Part shown: piece by piece, positions 41,573 to 49,710 of the stretch
Numbering within the stretch: the stretch's first letter is position 1
Layout: each line of letters begins with the position of its first letter
Assembly: GCA_964247705.1 (NCBI GenBank)
Contig: CAXTVQ010000015.1
Coordinates: forward strand, 9,879 to 73,878
DNA from: LMUY01 sp964247705
GTDB taxonomy: Bacteria; Pseudomonadota; Alphaproteobacteria; Acetobacterales; Acetobacteraceae
DNA: 64,000 nucleotides
Direction: 5' to 3'
Made by a program: the position numbers and the translations under genes
Notes under the pieces: model-generated
Seen by the model: the letters and a program-made list of their open reading frames with translations, nothing else
What the model was told of the DNA's origin: nothing
Database searches by the model: none

Positions 41573-44242
41573 TCAACCAGGAACGTACTCCACCTCGAAG
41601 CACTCAACCTGGTCCATCTCACGCAGGTCGTTGAAGCCGGCAAACGACAAGCCGCACTCGTAGCCGCGGGCAACTTCGCGCACGTCGTCCTTGAACCGCT
41701 TGAGTTGGCTCAGCTCGCCGTTGTGGATCACCACGCCGTCGCGCAGCAGCCGCACGCCGCAGCCACGCTTGACCAAGCCCTCGGTGACCATGCAGCCAGC
41801 GACCTTGCCGGTCTTGGTGATGTCGAACACCTTGCGGATCTCGGCGTAGCCCAGGAACTTCTCGCGTGCCTTCGGGGCCACCTTGCCGCGGACCATCTTC
41901 TCGATGTCATCGGCGACCTCGTAGATGATCGAGTAGTAGCGGATATCCACGCCCTCGCGCGCCGCCAGGTCCCGCGCCTGGCTGGTCGCACGCACGTTGA
42001 AGGCCACGACCATCGCGTTGGACGCCTTGGCGAGCTGGATGTCGCTCTCCGTAATCTGGCCCACGGCGGACAGCAGCACGCGAACCCGCACCTCCTCGTG
42101 CGCCAGCTTCAGCACGGTGACGTTGATCGCCTCCGCACTGCCCTGGACGTCCGACTTGACGACGATAGCGACTTCCTTCTGCTCGCCGGCCTGGATGCGG
42201 GCAAGCATCTCGTCCAGCGTGCCACGCGCTGCGGTTTGCGCGCCGGCTGCCGTGTCCTTCAGCTTACGTTGGCGGAACTCGCTGATCTCGCGCGCCCGGC
42301 CCTCGTTCTCCACGACCACGAACGGCTCGCCCGCCCGCGGCACGCTGGACAGGCCCTGGATCTCCACCGGCGTGGACGGCCCGGCAGATTTCAGCGCCTT
42401 GCCCTTGTCGTCCGTCATCGCGCGAACCCGGCCCCACTCGGCGCCGGCCACCACGATGTCGCCCGCGTTCAGCGTACCCTTTTGCACCAGCACGGTCGCG
42501 ACCGGACCACGGCCGCGATCCAGGCGGCTCTCGATCACCGAGCCCTCCGCCGTACGGTCCGGGTTGGCCTTCAGGTCGAGCAGCTCGGCCTGCAGCAGGA
42601 TCGCCTCCTCGAGCTTGTCGAGACCAAGCCGCTTGAGCGCGCTGACCTCCACGTCCTGCGTGTCGCCGCCCATTTCCTCGACGACGATCTCGTGGCTCAG
42701 CAACTCCTGGCGCACGCGGCCCGGGTTCGCATCCGGCTTGTCCATTTTGTTGATGGCAACCACGATCGGCGCTTCGGACGCCCTGGCATGCTTGATGGCC
42801 TCGATCGTCTGCGGCATCACCCCGTCATCGGCCGCCACCACCAGCACCACGATGTCCGTCACCGAGGCGCCGCGGGAGCGCATGGCGGTGAACGCCTCGT
42901 GACCCGGCGTGTCGATGAAGGTGATCTTGCTGCCGGACGGCATTTGCACCTGGTAGGCGCCGATATGCTGGGTGATGCCGCCGGCCTCGCCGCGCACCAC
43001 GTCCGTCGAGCGCAGGGCATCCAGCAAGCTGGTCTTGCCGTGGTCGACGTGGCCCATGACGGTCACGACCGGCGCGCGGGTCTGCAGGTCGGTATCGATA
43101 TCGGTCTCGCCCTCGATTCCGATCTCGACATCGCTCTCCGATACGCGGCGGGCACGGTGGCCGAACTCCTGCACCACCAGCTCGGCCGTGTCGGCGTCGA
43201 GCGACTGGGTGATGGTGGCCATGACGCCCATCTTCATCAGCGACTTCACCACGTCGCCGGCACGGGCGGCCATGCGGGCTGCGAGTTCCTGCACCGTGAT
43301 GGTGTCCGGCAGCACCACGTCACGCGTGACCTTCAAACCGTCGGAGCGGAGCAGCTCGAGCTCCTGCTGGCGGCGCTCGCGGTCCCGCTGGCGGCGGACG
43401 CTGGCGAGCGAACGGGTCTTCTCGTCCTCGCCCTCGATCGCGGCCTGCACGTCGATGCGGCCGTCGCGGCGGCCCATGACGCCCTTCTTGGCAACGGTCG
43501 CCGGCACCTTGCGGGCGGGCAGGGCCATGCCGGGACGGCGGCGCGGTGCCTCCTCGTCCTCTCCGGCGCGGGCCGGCTTGAGCCGCAGCGTCTCGGTGGG
43601 AGAGGCGGGCGCAGCGGACGGGGCCGCTGCAGCCTGCGCTGTGGCCGCTGGCACCGCTGCCGCGGGCACCGCGCTGGCGGCAGGAGCCACCACGGCGGGC
43701 GACTCAGAGGCGCTCACCGGCTCCGGCGCGGCCGAAACCTCCTCCGCGGCCTTGCGTGCCGCCTCTTCCTCGGCGTCCTTGCGGGCCTGGATCTCGGCTT
43801 CGCGCGCCGCGGCTTCGGCAGCACGGGCGGCCTCGTCCTCGCGACGGCGGGCCTCCTCGGCGGCCGAGAGAATGGAGATCTTCTCCTGCTCGCGGCGTTC
43901 GATCTCGCGGCGGGCGGCGTCGCGCTTTTGCTCCTCGAGCACGCGTTGCCGTGTGGCCAACTCGCCTGCCGTCAGCGCGCGTCCAGCCCCTGCAGCGGGG
44001 CGGGCTGGGCTTGCCGCCGGCCGTGGGGCACCCGGCACCGCGGGAGCGGCTGACGGCGTGGCTGCTGGAGCCGGAAAAGGCTGGCGCTTCTTGCGCACCT
44101 CAACCTGCACTTCCTTGGACCGGCCGTGGCTGAAACTCTGGCGTACCGAGCCGGCGTCGACCGTCCGGCCTAGTTCCAAGCGGCCTGCCGGGCGCAGCGA
44201 AAGCCGGCCCTTTACCGCGTCTTGGTCATTGTTCTCGCTCAT
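41573..44242 (-). CDS. infB: Translation initiation factor IF-2
   Basis: An 889-residue GTPase that places fMet-tRNA on the 30S subunit. The N-terminal half is a long basic and Ala/Pro/Glu-rich linker (about residues 40-240). The G domain begins with GHVDHGKTS at about 397-405, followed by DTPGHEAF and NKMDKPD, then domains II-IV. It lies between the ylxR-like gene and rbfA, with an abutting start. Confidence 0.97.
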   Translation of the reverse strand: MSENNDQDAVKGRLSLRPAGRLELGRTVDAGSVRQSFSHGRSKEVQVEVRKKRQPFPAPAATPSAAPAVPGAPRPAASPARPAAGAGRALTAGELATRQRVLEEQKRDAARREIERREQEKISILSAAEEARRREDEAARAAEAAAREAEIQARKDAEEEAARKAAEEVSAAPEPVSASESPAVVAPAASAVPAAAVPAATAQAAAAPSAAPASPTETLRLKPARAGEDEEAPRRRPGMALPARKVPATVAKKGVMGRRDGRIDVQAAIEGEDEKTRSLASVRRQRDRERRQQELELLRSDGLKVTRDVVLPDTITVQELAARMAARAGDVVKSLMKMGVMATITQSLDADTAELVVQEFGHRARRVSESDVEIGIEGETDIDTDLQTRAPVVTVMGHVDHGKTSLLDALRSTDVVRGEAGGITQHIGAYQVQMPSGSKITFIDTPGHEAFTAMRSRGASVTDIVVLVVAADDGVMPQTIEAIKHARASEAPIVVAINKMDKPDANPGRVRQELLSHEIVVEEMGGDTQDVEVSALKRLGLDKLEEAILLQAELLDLKANPDRTAEGSVIESRLDRGRGPVATVLVQKGTLNAGDIVVAGAEWGRVRAMTDDKGKALKSAGPSTPVEIQGLSSVPRAGEPFVVVENEGRAREISEFRQRKLKDTAAGAQTAARGTLDEMLARIQAGEQKEVAIVVKSDVQGSAEAINVTVLKLAHEEVRVRVLLSAVGQITESDIQLAKASNAMVVAFNVRATSQARDLAAREGVDIRYYSIIYEVADDIEKMVRGKVAPKAREKFLGYAEIRKVFDITKTGKVAGCMVTEGLVKRGCGVRLLRDGVVIHNGELSQLKRFKDDVREVARGYECGLSFAGFNDLREMDQVECFEVEYVPG

Positions 44243-44980
44243 TCACCCGTCCGTTCGATCCGCACCGCGGCGCCGCTTGGGCGCTGGGCTGTTCATCTTT
44301 GCCACCGTGCTGGCCATCCCGGCCAACCGGCTCGTCTCCGCCACCAAACCGTCTGCCAACCGGCCTCGTGCTACAGCCACGTGCACCAAATGGTCACGCC
44401 CGAACACCAAACCCAGGTCCGCCGCCGCCAAGGGCCGCACAACCGCCACATCCCGCACTCCAGACATCAAGCGGCAGCACTCGTCGTCACTGCCGTCAGC
44501 CGCCTGCACCACCAAACCGGCCCGTCCTTGGACCAGCGCCTCGCGGGCTTTGGCGTAACCGCCGACTGCCTGACCAGCGCGCCGCGCCAGTCCGAGCAGA
44601 TCGATCACTCGCCGGGTGAGCCCGGCCCGTATGGCGGTCGCAAGCTCCGGCGGGATGATGACCGGGCCGCGTGCCGCGCGCGCGAAAGCGCCCCGAGCTG
44701 CAGCGGCTTCTACCACATCGGCACGCGCGCTCAACCACATTCCCCGCCCGGGCAGCCTTGCAAGCAGGTCGGGGACCACCGTGCGATCCGGCCCGATCAC
44801 GAAGCGGAGCATGAGGGCGCGCTCTCCATGCTCGCGCGTCACGATGCAGCGCCGGGTCGGACCGGTCTCGGGCGGATCGTCCGGCGCCTCCTCACCAGCA
44901 AGCGGGCGAAGGCCGGTCAGGGGAGCGACGTCAGGCGTTGCCAGCCTCCTCCGACGCCGGGACCGCGGCCTCCTCCTCAC
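44243..44980 (-). CDS. YlxR/DUF448 plus L7Ae-like RNA-binding protein
   Basis: A 245-residue fusion. The N-terminal DUF448/YlxR part has PTRRCIVTREHGERALMLRF, then PGRGMWLSARADVV. The C-terminal L7Ae-like part has LLGLARRAGQAVGGYAKA. Such fusions between nusA and infB are usual in alphaproteobacteria and probably bind RNA. The GTG at 44980 overlaps nusA by 50 bases; the Arg-rich first residues may not be translated and a later non-standard start is possible. Confidence 0.85.
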   Translation of the reverse strand: MRRRPRSRRRRRLATPDVAPLTGLRPLAGEEAPDDPPETGPTRRCIVTREHGERALMLRFVIGPDRTVVPDLLARLPGRGMWLSARADVVEAAAARGAFARAARGPVIIPPELATAIRAGLTRRVIDLLGLARRAGQAVGGYAKAREALVQGRAGLVVQAADGSDDECCRLMSGVRDVAVVRPLAAADLGLVFGRDHLVHVAVARGRLADGLVAETSRLAGMASTVAKMNSPAPKRRRGADRTDG

Positions 44981-46472
44981 CGAACCAGTGCGCGCGGGCA
45001 GCCATGATCACGGCGTTCGCGGTTTCGGCGTCCATCGCGTCCTCGCCCACGATCTCGACCAACTCGTCACCGGCCAGGTCGGCCAGGTCGTCCAGCGTCT
45101 TCACGCCTTTCTCGCCGAGTTGGACGAGCATCGCGGGCGTCAGTGTCTCAATGCCGGCAATGTCGTCGCTGACGCCCAGGTCCCGCCGCTTGTCGTCCAT
45201 CTCCACGTTGCGGCGCTGCAGGAACAGGTCGGCGCGGCTGATCAGTTCGCCGGCTACCGTCTCGTCGAACCCCTCGATATCGGCCAGCTCGTCGGCGGGC
45301 GTGAAGGCCAGCTCTTCGACCGAGGTGAACCCCTCCGTCACCAGCAGCCCCGCGATCATGTCGTCCACGTCCAGCGCCTCGACGAAGATGCCGGTGCGGC
45401 GGCGATACTCTTCCTGGCGGCGCTCGCTCTCCTCCGCCTCGGTCAGGATGTCGATGTCCCACCGGGTGAGCTGGCTCGCCAGGCGCACGTTCTGGCCACG
45501 GCGGCCAATGGCCAGGCTGAGCTGCTCGTCCGGCACCACGACTTCAACGCGTCCGGCTTCCTCGTCCATCACCACCTTGGTGACCTCGGCGGGGGCCAGC
45601 GCGTTCACCACGAAGGTCGGCGCCTGGGCGGACCACGGGATGATGTCGATCTTCTCGCCCTGCAGCTCCTGCACCACCGCCTGCACCCGGCTGCCGCGCA
45701 TGCCGACGCAGGCGCCAACCGGGTCGATGGAGCTGTCGCGGCTGATCACGGCCATCTTGGCGCGGCTGCCCGGGTCCCGGCTGACCGCCTTGATCTCGAT
45801 GATGCCGTCGTAGATTTCGGGCACTTCCTGCGCGAACAGCTTGGCCAGGAACGCCGGGTGGGTGCGGCTGAGGAAGATCTGCGGCCCACGCGGCTCCTCC
45901 CGCACGTCGTAGATGTAGGCGCGGACCCGGTCGCCGTTGCGAAAGCTCTCGCGCGGGATCAGCTCGTCGCGCCGCAGCAGGGCCTCCGCACGGCCAAGCT
46001 CCACCATCAGGTTGCCGTACTCGGTGCGCTTGACCAGGCCGTTGATGATCTCGCCGACGCGGTCCTTGAACTCGTCGTATTGCTTCTTGCGCTCGTATTC
46101 GCGCACGCGCTGCACGATCACCTGCTTGGCGGTCTGCGCTGCGATCCGGCCGAAATCGATCGGGGGCAATGGGTCGACCAGGTGGCCGCCGATCTCGATA
46201 TCGGCCTTGAACTTGCGGGCGATGTGGACTGGGATCTGCGTCTCCTCGTTCTCCACCACCTCCACCGCCTCGGTCCAGCGGGACAGCCGCACGTCCCCGG
46301 TCTTGCGGTCGATGGTGGCGCGGATGTCCTTCTCGGAGCCGTACTTGGCGCGGCCGGCTTTCTGTATGGCCTGCTCCATCGCCTCGATCACCTCCTCGCG
46401 GTCGATCGACTTCTCCCGCGCGACAGCGTCGGCGACCAGCAGCAATTCAGGGCGGGAGACGGCGGTATCCAT
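44931..46472 (-). CDS. nusA: Transcription termination/antitermination factor NusA
   Basis: A 513-residue RNA polymerase-associated factor: N-terminal domain, S1 (about 130-200), two KH domains (with VGACVGMRGSRVQAV and LAIGRRGQNVRLA), then a C-terminal acidic region with helix-hairpin-helix repeats (about 350-480). The ATG at 46472 matches the family start; the frame stays open further upstream inside rimP but that is not coding. It follows rimP by 14 bases. Confidence 0.96.
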   Translation of the reverse strand: MDTAVSRPELLLVADAVAREKSIDREEVIEAMEQAIQKAGRAKYGSEKDIRATIDRKTGDVRLSRWTEAVEVVENEETQIPVHIARKFKADIEIGGHLVDPLPPIDFGRIAAQTAKQVIVQRVREYERKKQYDEFKDRVGEIINGLVKRTEYGNLMVELGRAEALLRRDELIPRESFRNGDRVRAYIYDVREEPRGPQIFLSRTHPAFLAKLFAQEVPEIYDGIIEIKAVSRDPGSRAKMAVISRDSSIDPVGACVGMRGSRVQAVVQELQGEKIDIIPWSAQAPTFVVNALAPAEVTKVVMDEEAGRVEVVVPDEQLSLAIGRRGQNVRLASQLTRWDIDILTEAEESERRQEEYRRRTGIFVEALDVDDMIAGLLVTEGFTSVEELAFTPADELADIEGFDETVAGELISRADLFLQRRNVEMDDKRRDLGVSDDIAGIETLTPAMLVQLGEKGVKTLDDLADLAGDELVEIVGEDAMDAETANAVIMAARAHWFGEEEAAVPASEEAGNA

Positions 46473-46486
46473 GGCTCTGTGCTTCC

Positions 46487-47053
46487 TTAGTTCAGCGCTG
46501 GCGTGTCGTCTTCGGGCTCGCCCGCGGTCGGCTTTGGCCGCGCAGTGGCGGCGATGAGCGCGTCGGTCAGGATCAGCTTGGCCCGGCGCATGTCGCGTAG
46601 CGGTAGCGCCACATCCGTGCCGTCGTCCAGCCGCATGCGCGCCGATGTCTCGTCGGCGCCCAGAACGATACCGTTGAACCGCTTGCGGCCGTTGATCGGG
46701 ATGTTGGTCTCGGCCCGGGCCTGGTGCCCGGCATAGGTGTTCCAATCCTTCACCCGGGTGAGCGGCCGATCGATGCCGGCGCTGCTGATCTCGAGCGTCC
46801 AGGCCGACTTGATGATATCGGCCACGTCCAGCGTCGCACTCACCACGTCGTTGATGCGTTCGCAGTCCTCGATGGTGATTAACGAGCCATCGGCACGGTC
46901 CGCCATGACCTGCACCGTCGGCTGTTCGCGTCCGAGAACGTGCACGCGTACGATCTCGTAGCCCATGTGGGTCATCGTCAGCTCGATTTCGGCCACGATG
47001 CGCGCCTCGAGACTGACGTGAAGTGCGGACGGTTCGCTGGTGTCGTTGTCCAA
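46487..47053 (-). CDS. rimP: Ribosome maturation factor RimP
   Basis: A 188-residue 30S maturation protein. Family markers are MGYEIVRVHV, then EVSSPGIDRPL-like ISSAGIDRPLTRV and GRKRFNGIVLG. The TTG at 47053 gives the usual short N-terminus (MDNDTSEP), but no Shine-Dalgarno lies directly ahead; instead a hairpin and T-tract do. A GGAGGG is present on the far side of that hairpin. It heads the nusA operon. Confidence 0.9.
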   Translation of the reverse strand: MDNDTSEPSALHVSLEARIVAEIELTMTHMGYEIVRVHVLGREQPTVQVMADRADGSLITIEDCERINDVVSATLDVADIIKSAWTLEISSAGIDRPLTRVKDWNTYAGHQARAETNIPINGRKRFNGIVLGADETSARMRLDDGTDVALPLRDMRRAKLILTDALIAATARPKPTAGEPEDDTPALN

Positions 47054-47058
47054 AACAC

Positions 47059-47083
47059 AAAAAGGCGGCCGGTTAGGGCCACC
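47059..47083 (-). terminator. Terminator-like hairpin in the rimP leader
   Basis: On the minus strand, GGTGGCC pairs with GGCCGCC (one G-U) around CTAACC, immediately followed by TTTTT. The T-tract is 6 bases ahead of the rimP TTG codon, so it cannot be a simple end of the upstream gene. It could act as an attenuator of the nusA operon or as a translation switch. Confidence 0.65.
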
Positions 47084-47121
47084 CTCCAAAAAGCCGGAGA
47101 ATGTAGAGAGCAGACTACCTA

Positions 47122-47161
47122 GCGCCAGACGCGCCGGGATTCAACCCCGTGCGTCTGGCGC
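47122..47161. terminator. Strong hairpin between the secreted-peptide gene and rimP
   Basis: GCGCCAGACGC (47122-47132) and GCGTCTGGCGC (47151-47161) form a perfect 11-base stem. The 18-base loop has a further short CGGG/CCCG stem. It lies 9 bases after the 47171 gene end and is likely its terminator. No U-tract follows on the minus strand. Confidence 0.6.
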
Positions 47162-47170
47162 CGGGCGGGG

Positions 47171-47371
47171 CTACTGCCCGTTCGCGTGCTGGGAGAGCTG
47201 CTGCGCGTTCAGGCGATCGGTCTCGGCGTCACCCTTCCGGTTGCCGGCGTCGTTCGCGTGGTTGACGTGGCTGTATGGATGGCGGGCGTTCGCGGCGTAG
47301 GCGATGGACGGCGCAATCGACCCGGCGGCGATGATGGCGGCCAGTGCGGCGGTCAGTGTGACAGTCTTCAT
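47171..47371 (-). CDS. Small exported peptide, paralogue A
   Basis: A 66-residue protein with a signal peptide (about residues 1-27, ending AYA). The short mature region contains VNHANDAGNRKGD followed by DRLNAQQLSQ. This resembles its neighbour at 47462-47716, indicating tandem duplication. The function is unknown. The ATG at 47371 is chosen over an upstream in-frame codon because the signal peptide begins there. Confidence 0.72.
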   Translation of the reverse strand: MKTVTLTAALAAIIAAGSIAPSIAYAANARHPYSHVNHANDAGNRKGDAETDRLNAQQLSQHANGQ

Positions 47372-47410
47372 ATTTTGACACCCCAAAAACTTCGGTCACT
47401 GGCGCAACGT

Positions 47411-47448
47411 CATCGGTCGTTACAAAGTTGCCTACGCAACGACCGATG
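47411..47448. repeat. Long inverted repeat between the two secreted-peptide genes
   Basis: CATCGGTCGTT (47411-47421) and AACGACCGATG (47438-47448) are a perfect 11-base inverted repeat. Inside, GTTGC and GCAAC can pair as a competing small hairpin with a 4-base loop. It lies 13 bases past the end of the upstream gene, and could be its terminator or a mutually exclusive RNA switch. Confidence 0.6.
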
Positions 47449-47461
47449 TTTTCGGTAGCGG

Positions 47462-47716
47462 TTAGTGAGCTCCGACAGCCTTGCCGCTGCCCTGGGGGGC
47501 GCCTCGTGGGGTGATCGGCTGCGCGGGCGCCGGTGTGGCGCCCTGGTTCAACTGGGCCGCGTTGAGTTGGTCAACTTGCGAGTCGCCGGTGTCGTTGCCG
47601 GCGTCATTCGCCTTGTTGACGTTCTGGTAGGGGGCACCGGCATGGGCAGCATAAGCCGGGTGGAGCGAGGCGCCGGCGGCGAGCGCCAAGGCAGCCAGAA
47701 CGAGAGCAGTTTTCAT
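47462..47716 (-). CDS. Small exported peptide, paralogue B
   Basis: An 84-residue protein with a signal peptide (about residues 1-23, ending AYA) and a mature part containing VNKANDAGNDTGD and DQLNAAQLNQ, then a Pro/Gly-rich tail. It is a paralogue of the 47171-47371 product. No cysteine or enzyme motif is present in the mature part. The conserved NxANDAGN core suggests a defined but unknown role. Confidence 0.75.
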   Translation of the reverse strand: MKTALVLAALALAAGASLHPAYAAHAGAPYQNVNKANDAGNDTGDSQVDQLNAAQLNQGATPAPAQPITPRGAPQGSGKAVGAH

Positions 47717-47772
47717 GGTCGTGGAACCCTTTTGTCAGTGCCGACAAGCAACGTCTTCGCCGGAGCAGGGTT

Positions 47773-48375
47773 TCAGCTTCGCTCAGCGATGGGGATGGTG
47801 ACGCCGATCATGTCGCCCTCGCTGACCAGGCCGGCAAGGCGCTCCTCCGTCCAGGTTTCGGTTCCGGCCGGGCGCAGCGGCAGCACCATCCAGCGGTAGT
47901 CAGCGGTGCTGTCGACCACGCGGATGGCGGTGCCGGACGGCAATTCCGTCCGCCACTCCGCGAGCACGCCGGCCGGATCCCGCACGGCGCGCGCGCGGTA
48001 TCCGGCGGACTTGAACCAGAAGGGCGGATAGCCGAGCACGGCGCGCGGGTAGCAACTGCAGAGCGTGCAAACCACGAGGTGATGCAGCCCGGGTTCATCG
48101 GCCAAGACGCCGAGCGGCGGGGCGCCGCGCATCGGAATGCCGAGTTGCTCGGCCGCCTCGGTGCCGTTGCGCAACATCAGCGCACGATACGCCGGGTCGA
48201 CCCACGCCCGGGCCACCATGCGGGCGCCCTGGGCGGGGCTGGCCTGGTCGGTGGTGCGGATACGCTCGGCGATGTCCTCGGCGGTGAGGATGCCTTTGGC
48301 CTCGAGCAATCCGCGCACCGCCGTGAGCAAGCGGTCGCTGTCGGCGCGCAGCAAGGTTAGGTCGGCAGCAGCCAT
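47773..48375 (-). CDS. Nitrile hydratase alpha-type subunit (thiocyanate hydrolase gamma-like)
   Basis: A 200-residue metal-binding subunit. The metal site VCTLCSCYP has cysteines at residues 103, 106 and 108, and the Thr between the first two is typical of cobalt enzymes. Two of the cysteines are normally oxidised after translation. Nitrile hydratases convert nitriles to amides; thiocyanate hydrolase makes carbonyl sulfide and ammonia from thiocyanate with the same fold. It is the third gene of an operon whose two preceding genes encode the halves of the beta subunit, with a 19-base overlap. No activator or chaperone gene is visible. Confidence 0.87.
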   Translation of the reverse strand: MAAADLTLLRADSDRLLTAVRGLLEAKGILTAEDIAERIRTTDQASPAQGARMVARAWVDPAYRALMLRNGTEAAEQLGIPMRGAPPLGVLADEPGLHHLVVCTLCSCYPRAVLGYPPFWFKSAGYRARAVRDPAGVLAEWRTELPSGTAIRVVDSTADYRWMVLPLRPAGTETWTEERLAGLVSEGDMIGVTIPIAERS

Positions 48376-48638
48376 GGCTCGAACACCTCCACCAGCAACT
48401 CGGCGCCGTTTGCACCGGCCCAGATGTCATCGGGCTTGAACGCCACGTGATATAGCGGCAGGCGCGCAGCCGGCCGGGCAAAGGCAAGATCCTCTGGGTT
48501 GGGGAACTCACCGAGGTAGCGGACGACGGTGCCGTTCCGGCCGCGCAGGTAGTGCGGCGTGCGGATGTGGACGGGCCCACGTTCCTCGGGCCAGTCCGCG
48601 CGCACCTGGACCGGGGTTCCGGGCGCCAGAAGGCTCAT
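48357..48638 (-). CDS. Nitrile hydratase beta, C-terminal-half subunit
   Basis: A 93-residue protein corresponding to the SH3-like C-terminal part of nitrile hydratase beta: RTPHYLRGRNGTVVRY, then YHVAFKPDDIW, then the final FEPWLLP. The normal fused beta subunit is here two separate proteins. It overlaps the N-terminal-half gene by 4 bases (ATGA) and the alpha-type gene by 19 bases, so the three are tightly coupled. Split beta subunits are known from thiocyanate hydrolase and a toyocamycin nitrile hydratase. Confidence 0.87.
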   Translation of the reverse strand: MSLLAPGTPVQVRADWPEERGPVHIRTPHYLRGRNGTVVRYLGEFPNPEDLAFARPAARLPLYHVAFKPDDIWAGANGAELLVEVFEPWLLPT

Positions 48639-48970
48639 TGCAGGGCCGCCGCCAGTTCCGCCGGCGAGATCACGCCGCGTGCCATCAGATTGTCGGCAAT
48701 GGAGCGGATCCAGCGTTGGTAGTAGGTCAGACGGTGATAGTCCGCTTCGGGGATGGCCTCGATGCCGCGCCGCAGTTCATCGACGCTCATGATGCCCTTG
48801 GCGCCCAGCAGGCCCCGGATGGCGTCCACCTCGCGGTCGAAGGCGTCGAGCGCGTGAGCGCCGGTGTCGATCGGCTCGCAGAGGAATTTCGAGACGCCCC
48901 CCATGTCGTGATGGGCGCGGGCGGGTTGATCGCCTGGTTCTGACACCTGGTCATGGTCGAGATCGGTCAC
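48635..48970 (-). CDS. Nitrile hydratase beta, N-terminal-half subunit
   Basis: A 111-residue protein corresponding to the N-terminal part of nitrile hydratase beta. It has HHDMGGVSKF near residue 20, a helical centre, then TYYQRWIRSIADNLMARGVIS. The GTG start overlaps the stop of the SH3-domain gene upstream. It is shorter than the alpha subunit of the best-known thiocyanate hydrolase. Confidence 0.83.
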   Translation of the reverse strand: MTDLDHDQVSEPGDQPARAHHDMGGVSKFLCEPIDTGAHALDAFDREVDAIRGLLGAKGIMSVDELRRGIEAIPEADYHRLTYYQRWIRSIADNLMARGVISPAELAAALQ

Positions 48971-49665
48971 TGCACGGCCTCCCCGGGAAAAATACCCCAG
49001 AACGCATCGCGTTTCAGCCAGCCACGATACTCACCAACCTGCACCTGGCACCAGGCCGCATTCGCGTCACAGGCGCGCAGCCGGCCGACGACGCCGGGCT
49101 TGAGCTGGGCGACGGGTGCGGCGGTGTCGTTCGCCCCCGCCCTCACGATGCGCTCGACGCCGATGACGACGAAGCTGCGCCGTCCGGTGAGGGTCGCCTG
49201 GTGCACCCAGCCTTTCACGCCGTCCGCGTCGGCGATGAGGCGCCACACCTCGAACTCACGCTCGATCTGCACCGGCAGGTCGCGCCGCTTGTAGACCCAG
49301 TCGATCGGGTAACGCAGGCCGGGGCCGGTCCGCAGGTTGACCTCATCGGTCTTGAGCGAGGCGAAGCGGGGGAGCGGCAGGCCGGTGTTGGTGCCTTTGG
49401 GTTGCTCGACGGGGGCTGCCGGTGTGACTGCCGGGGGCGGCGCTACCGGGGCAGGGGCTGGCGGCGGAGCTGGCTTTGCCGGCGGCGCGTGCGGCCCGGC
49501 ATGGGGTGCAGCGTGGGACCTTGCGGTAGACGCCCGGGCGGCCGCGTGAACGGGGGCGGGCCGGGTAGCGCCAGGATGCTCGGCGGCCGTTTGCGCCGCC
49601 ATGCCCGAGGGCTGGAACGGGGCGAGCAGCAAGGCGACGGCAAGGACGGCAGCGATACGGGACAT
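48967..49665 (-). CDS. Exported SH3-domain protein
   Basis: A 232-residue exported protein: signal peptide (about residues 1-24), a Pro/Ala/His-rich linker (about 30-90), then two bacterial SH3 units, the first with EVNLRTGPGLRYPIDWVYKR and the second ending GEYRGWLKRDAFWG. Such domains bind cell-wall peptides. The ATG at 49665 has GGAGG just ahead. Its stop overlaps the GTG of the nitrile-hydratase operon, so it is co-transcribed with it. Confidence 0.85.
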   Translation of the reverse strand: MSRIAAVLAVALLLAPFQPSGMAAQTAAEHPGATRPAPVHAAARASTARSHAAPHAGPHAPPAKPAPPPAPAPVAPPPAVTPAAPVEQPKGTNTGLPLPRFASLKTDEVNLRTGPGLRYPIDWVYKRRDLPVQIEREFEVWRLIADADGVKGWVHQATLTGRRSFVVIGVERIVRAGANDTAAPVAQLKPGVVGRLRACDANAAWCQVQVGEYRGWLKRDAFWGIFPGEAVQ

Positions 49666-49710
49666 GACCCTCCCTGCCAACGGGCAAGCGGGCCGGTCAA
49701 GCGGGGTTTG

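Noticed and set aside
41312..44053. A 913-codon open frame on the plus strand opposite infB
   Set aside because: It is the antisense shadow of infB; the protein is His/Arg/Leu-rich with no domain, while the minus strand encodes a complete IF-2.
44931..47060. A 709-codon version of NusA
   Set aside because: The N-terminal extension lies in the wrong frame of rimP; NusA homology begins at the ATG at 46472.
47122..47161. A possible tRNA upstream of rimP, suggested by GGGTTGAATCCC-like bases
   Set aside because: The bases form a single long hairpin without D-arm or anticodon arm, and the loop lacks the conserved TTC of a T-arm.
48357..48970. A frameshift splitting one nitrile hydratase beta gene
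   Set aside because: The two halves are joined by a clean ATGA overlap with each having its own natural ends, as in known split-subunit enzymes, so a sequencing error is less likely, though not excluded.
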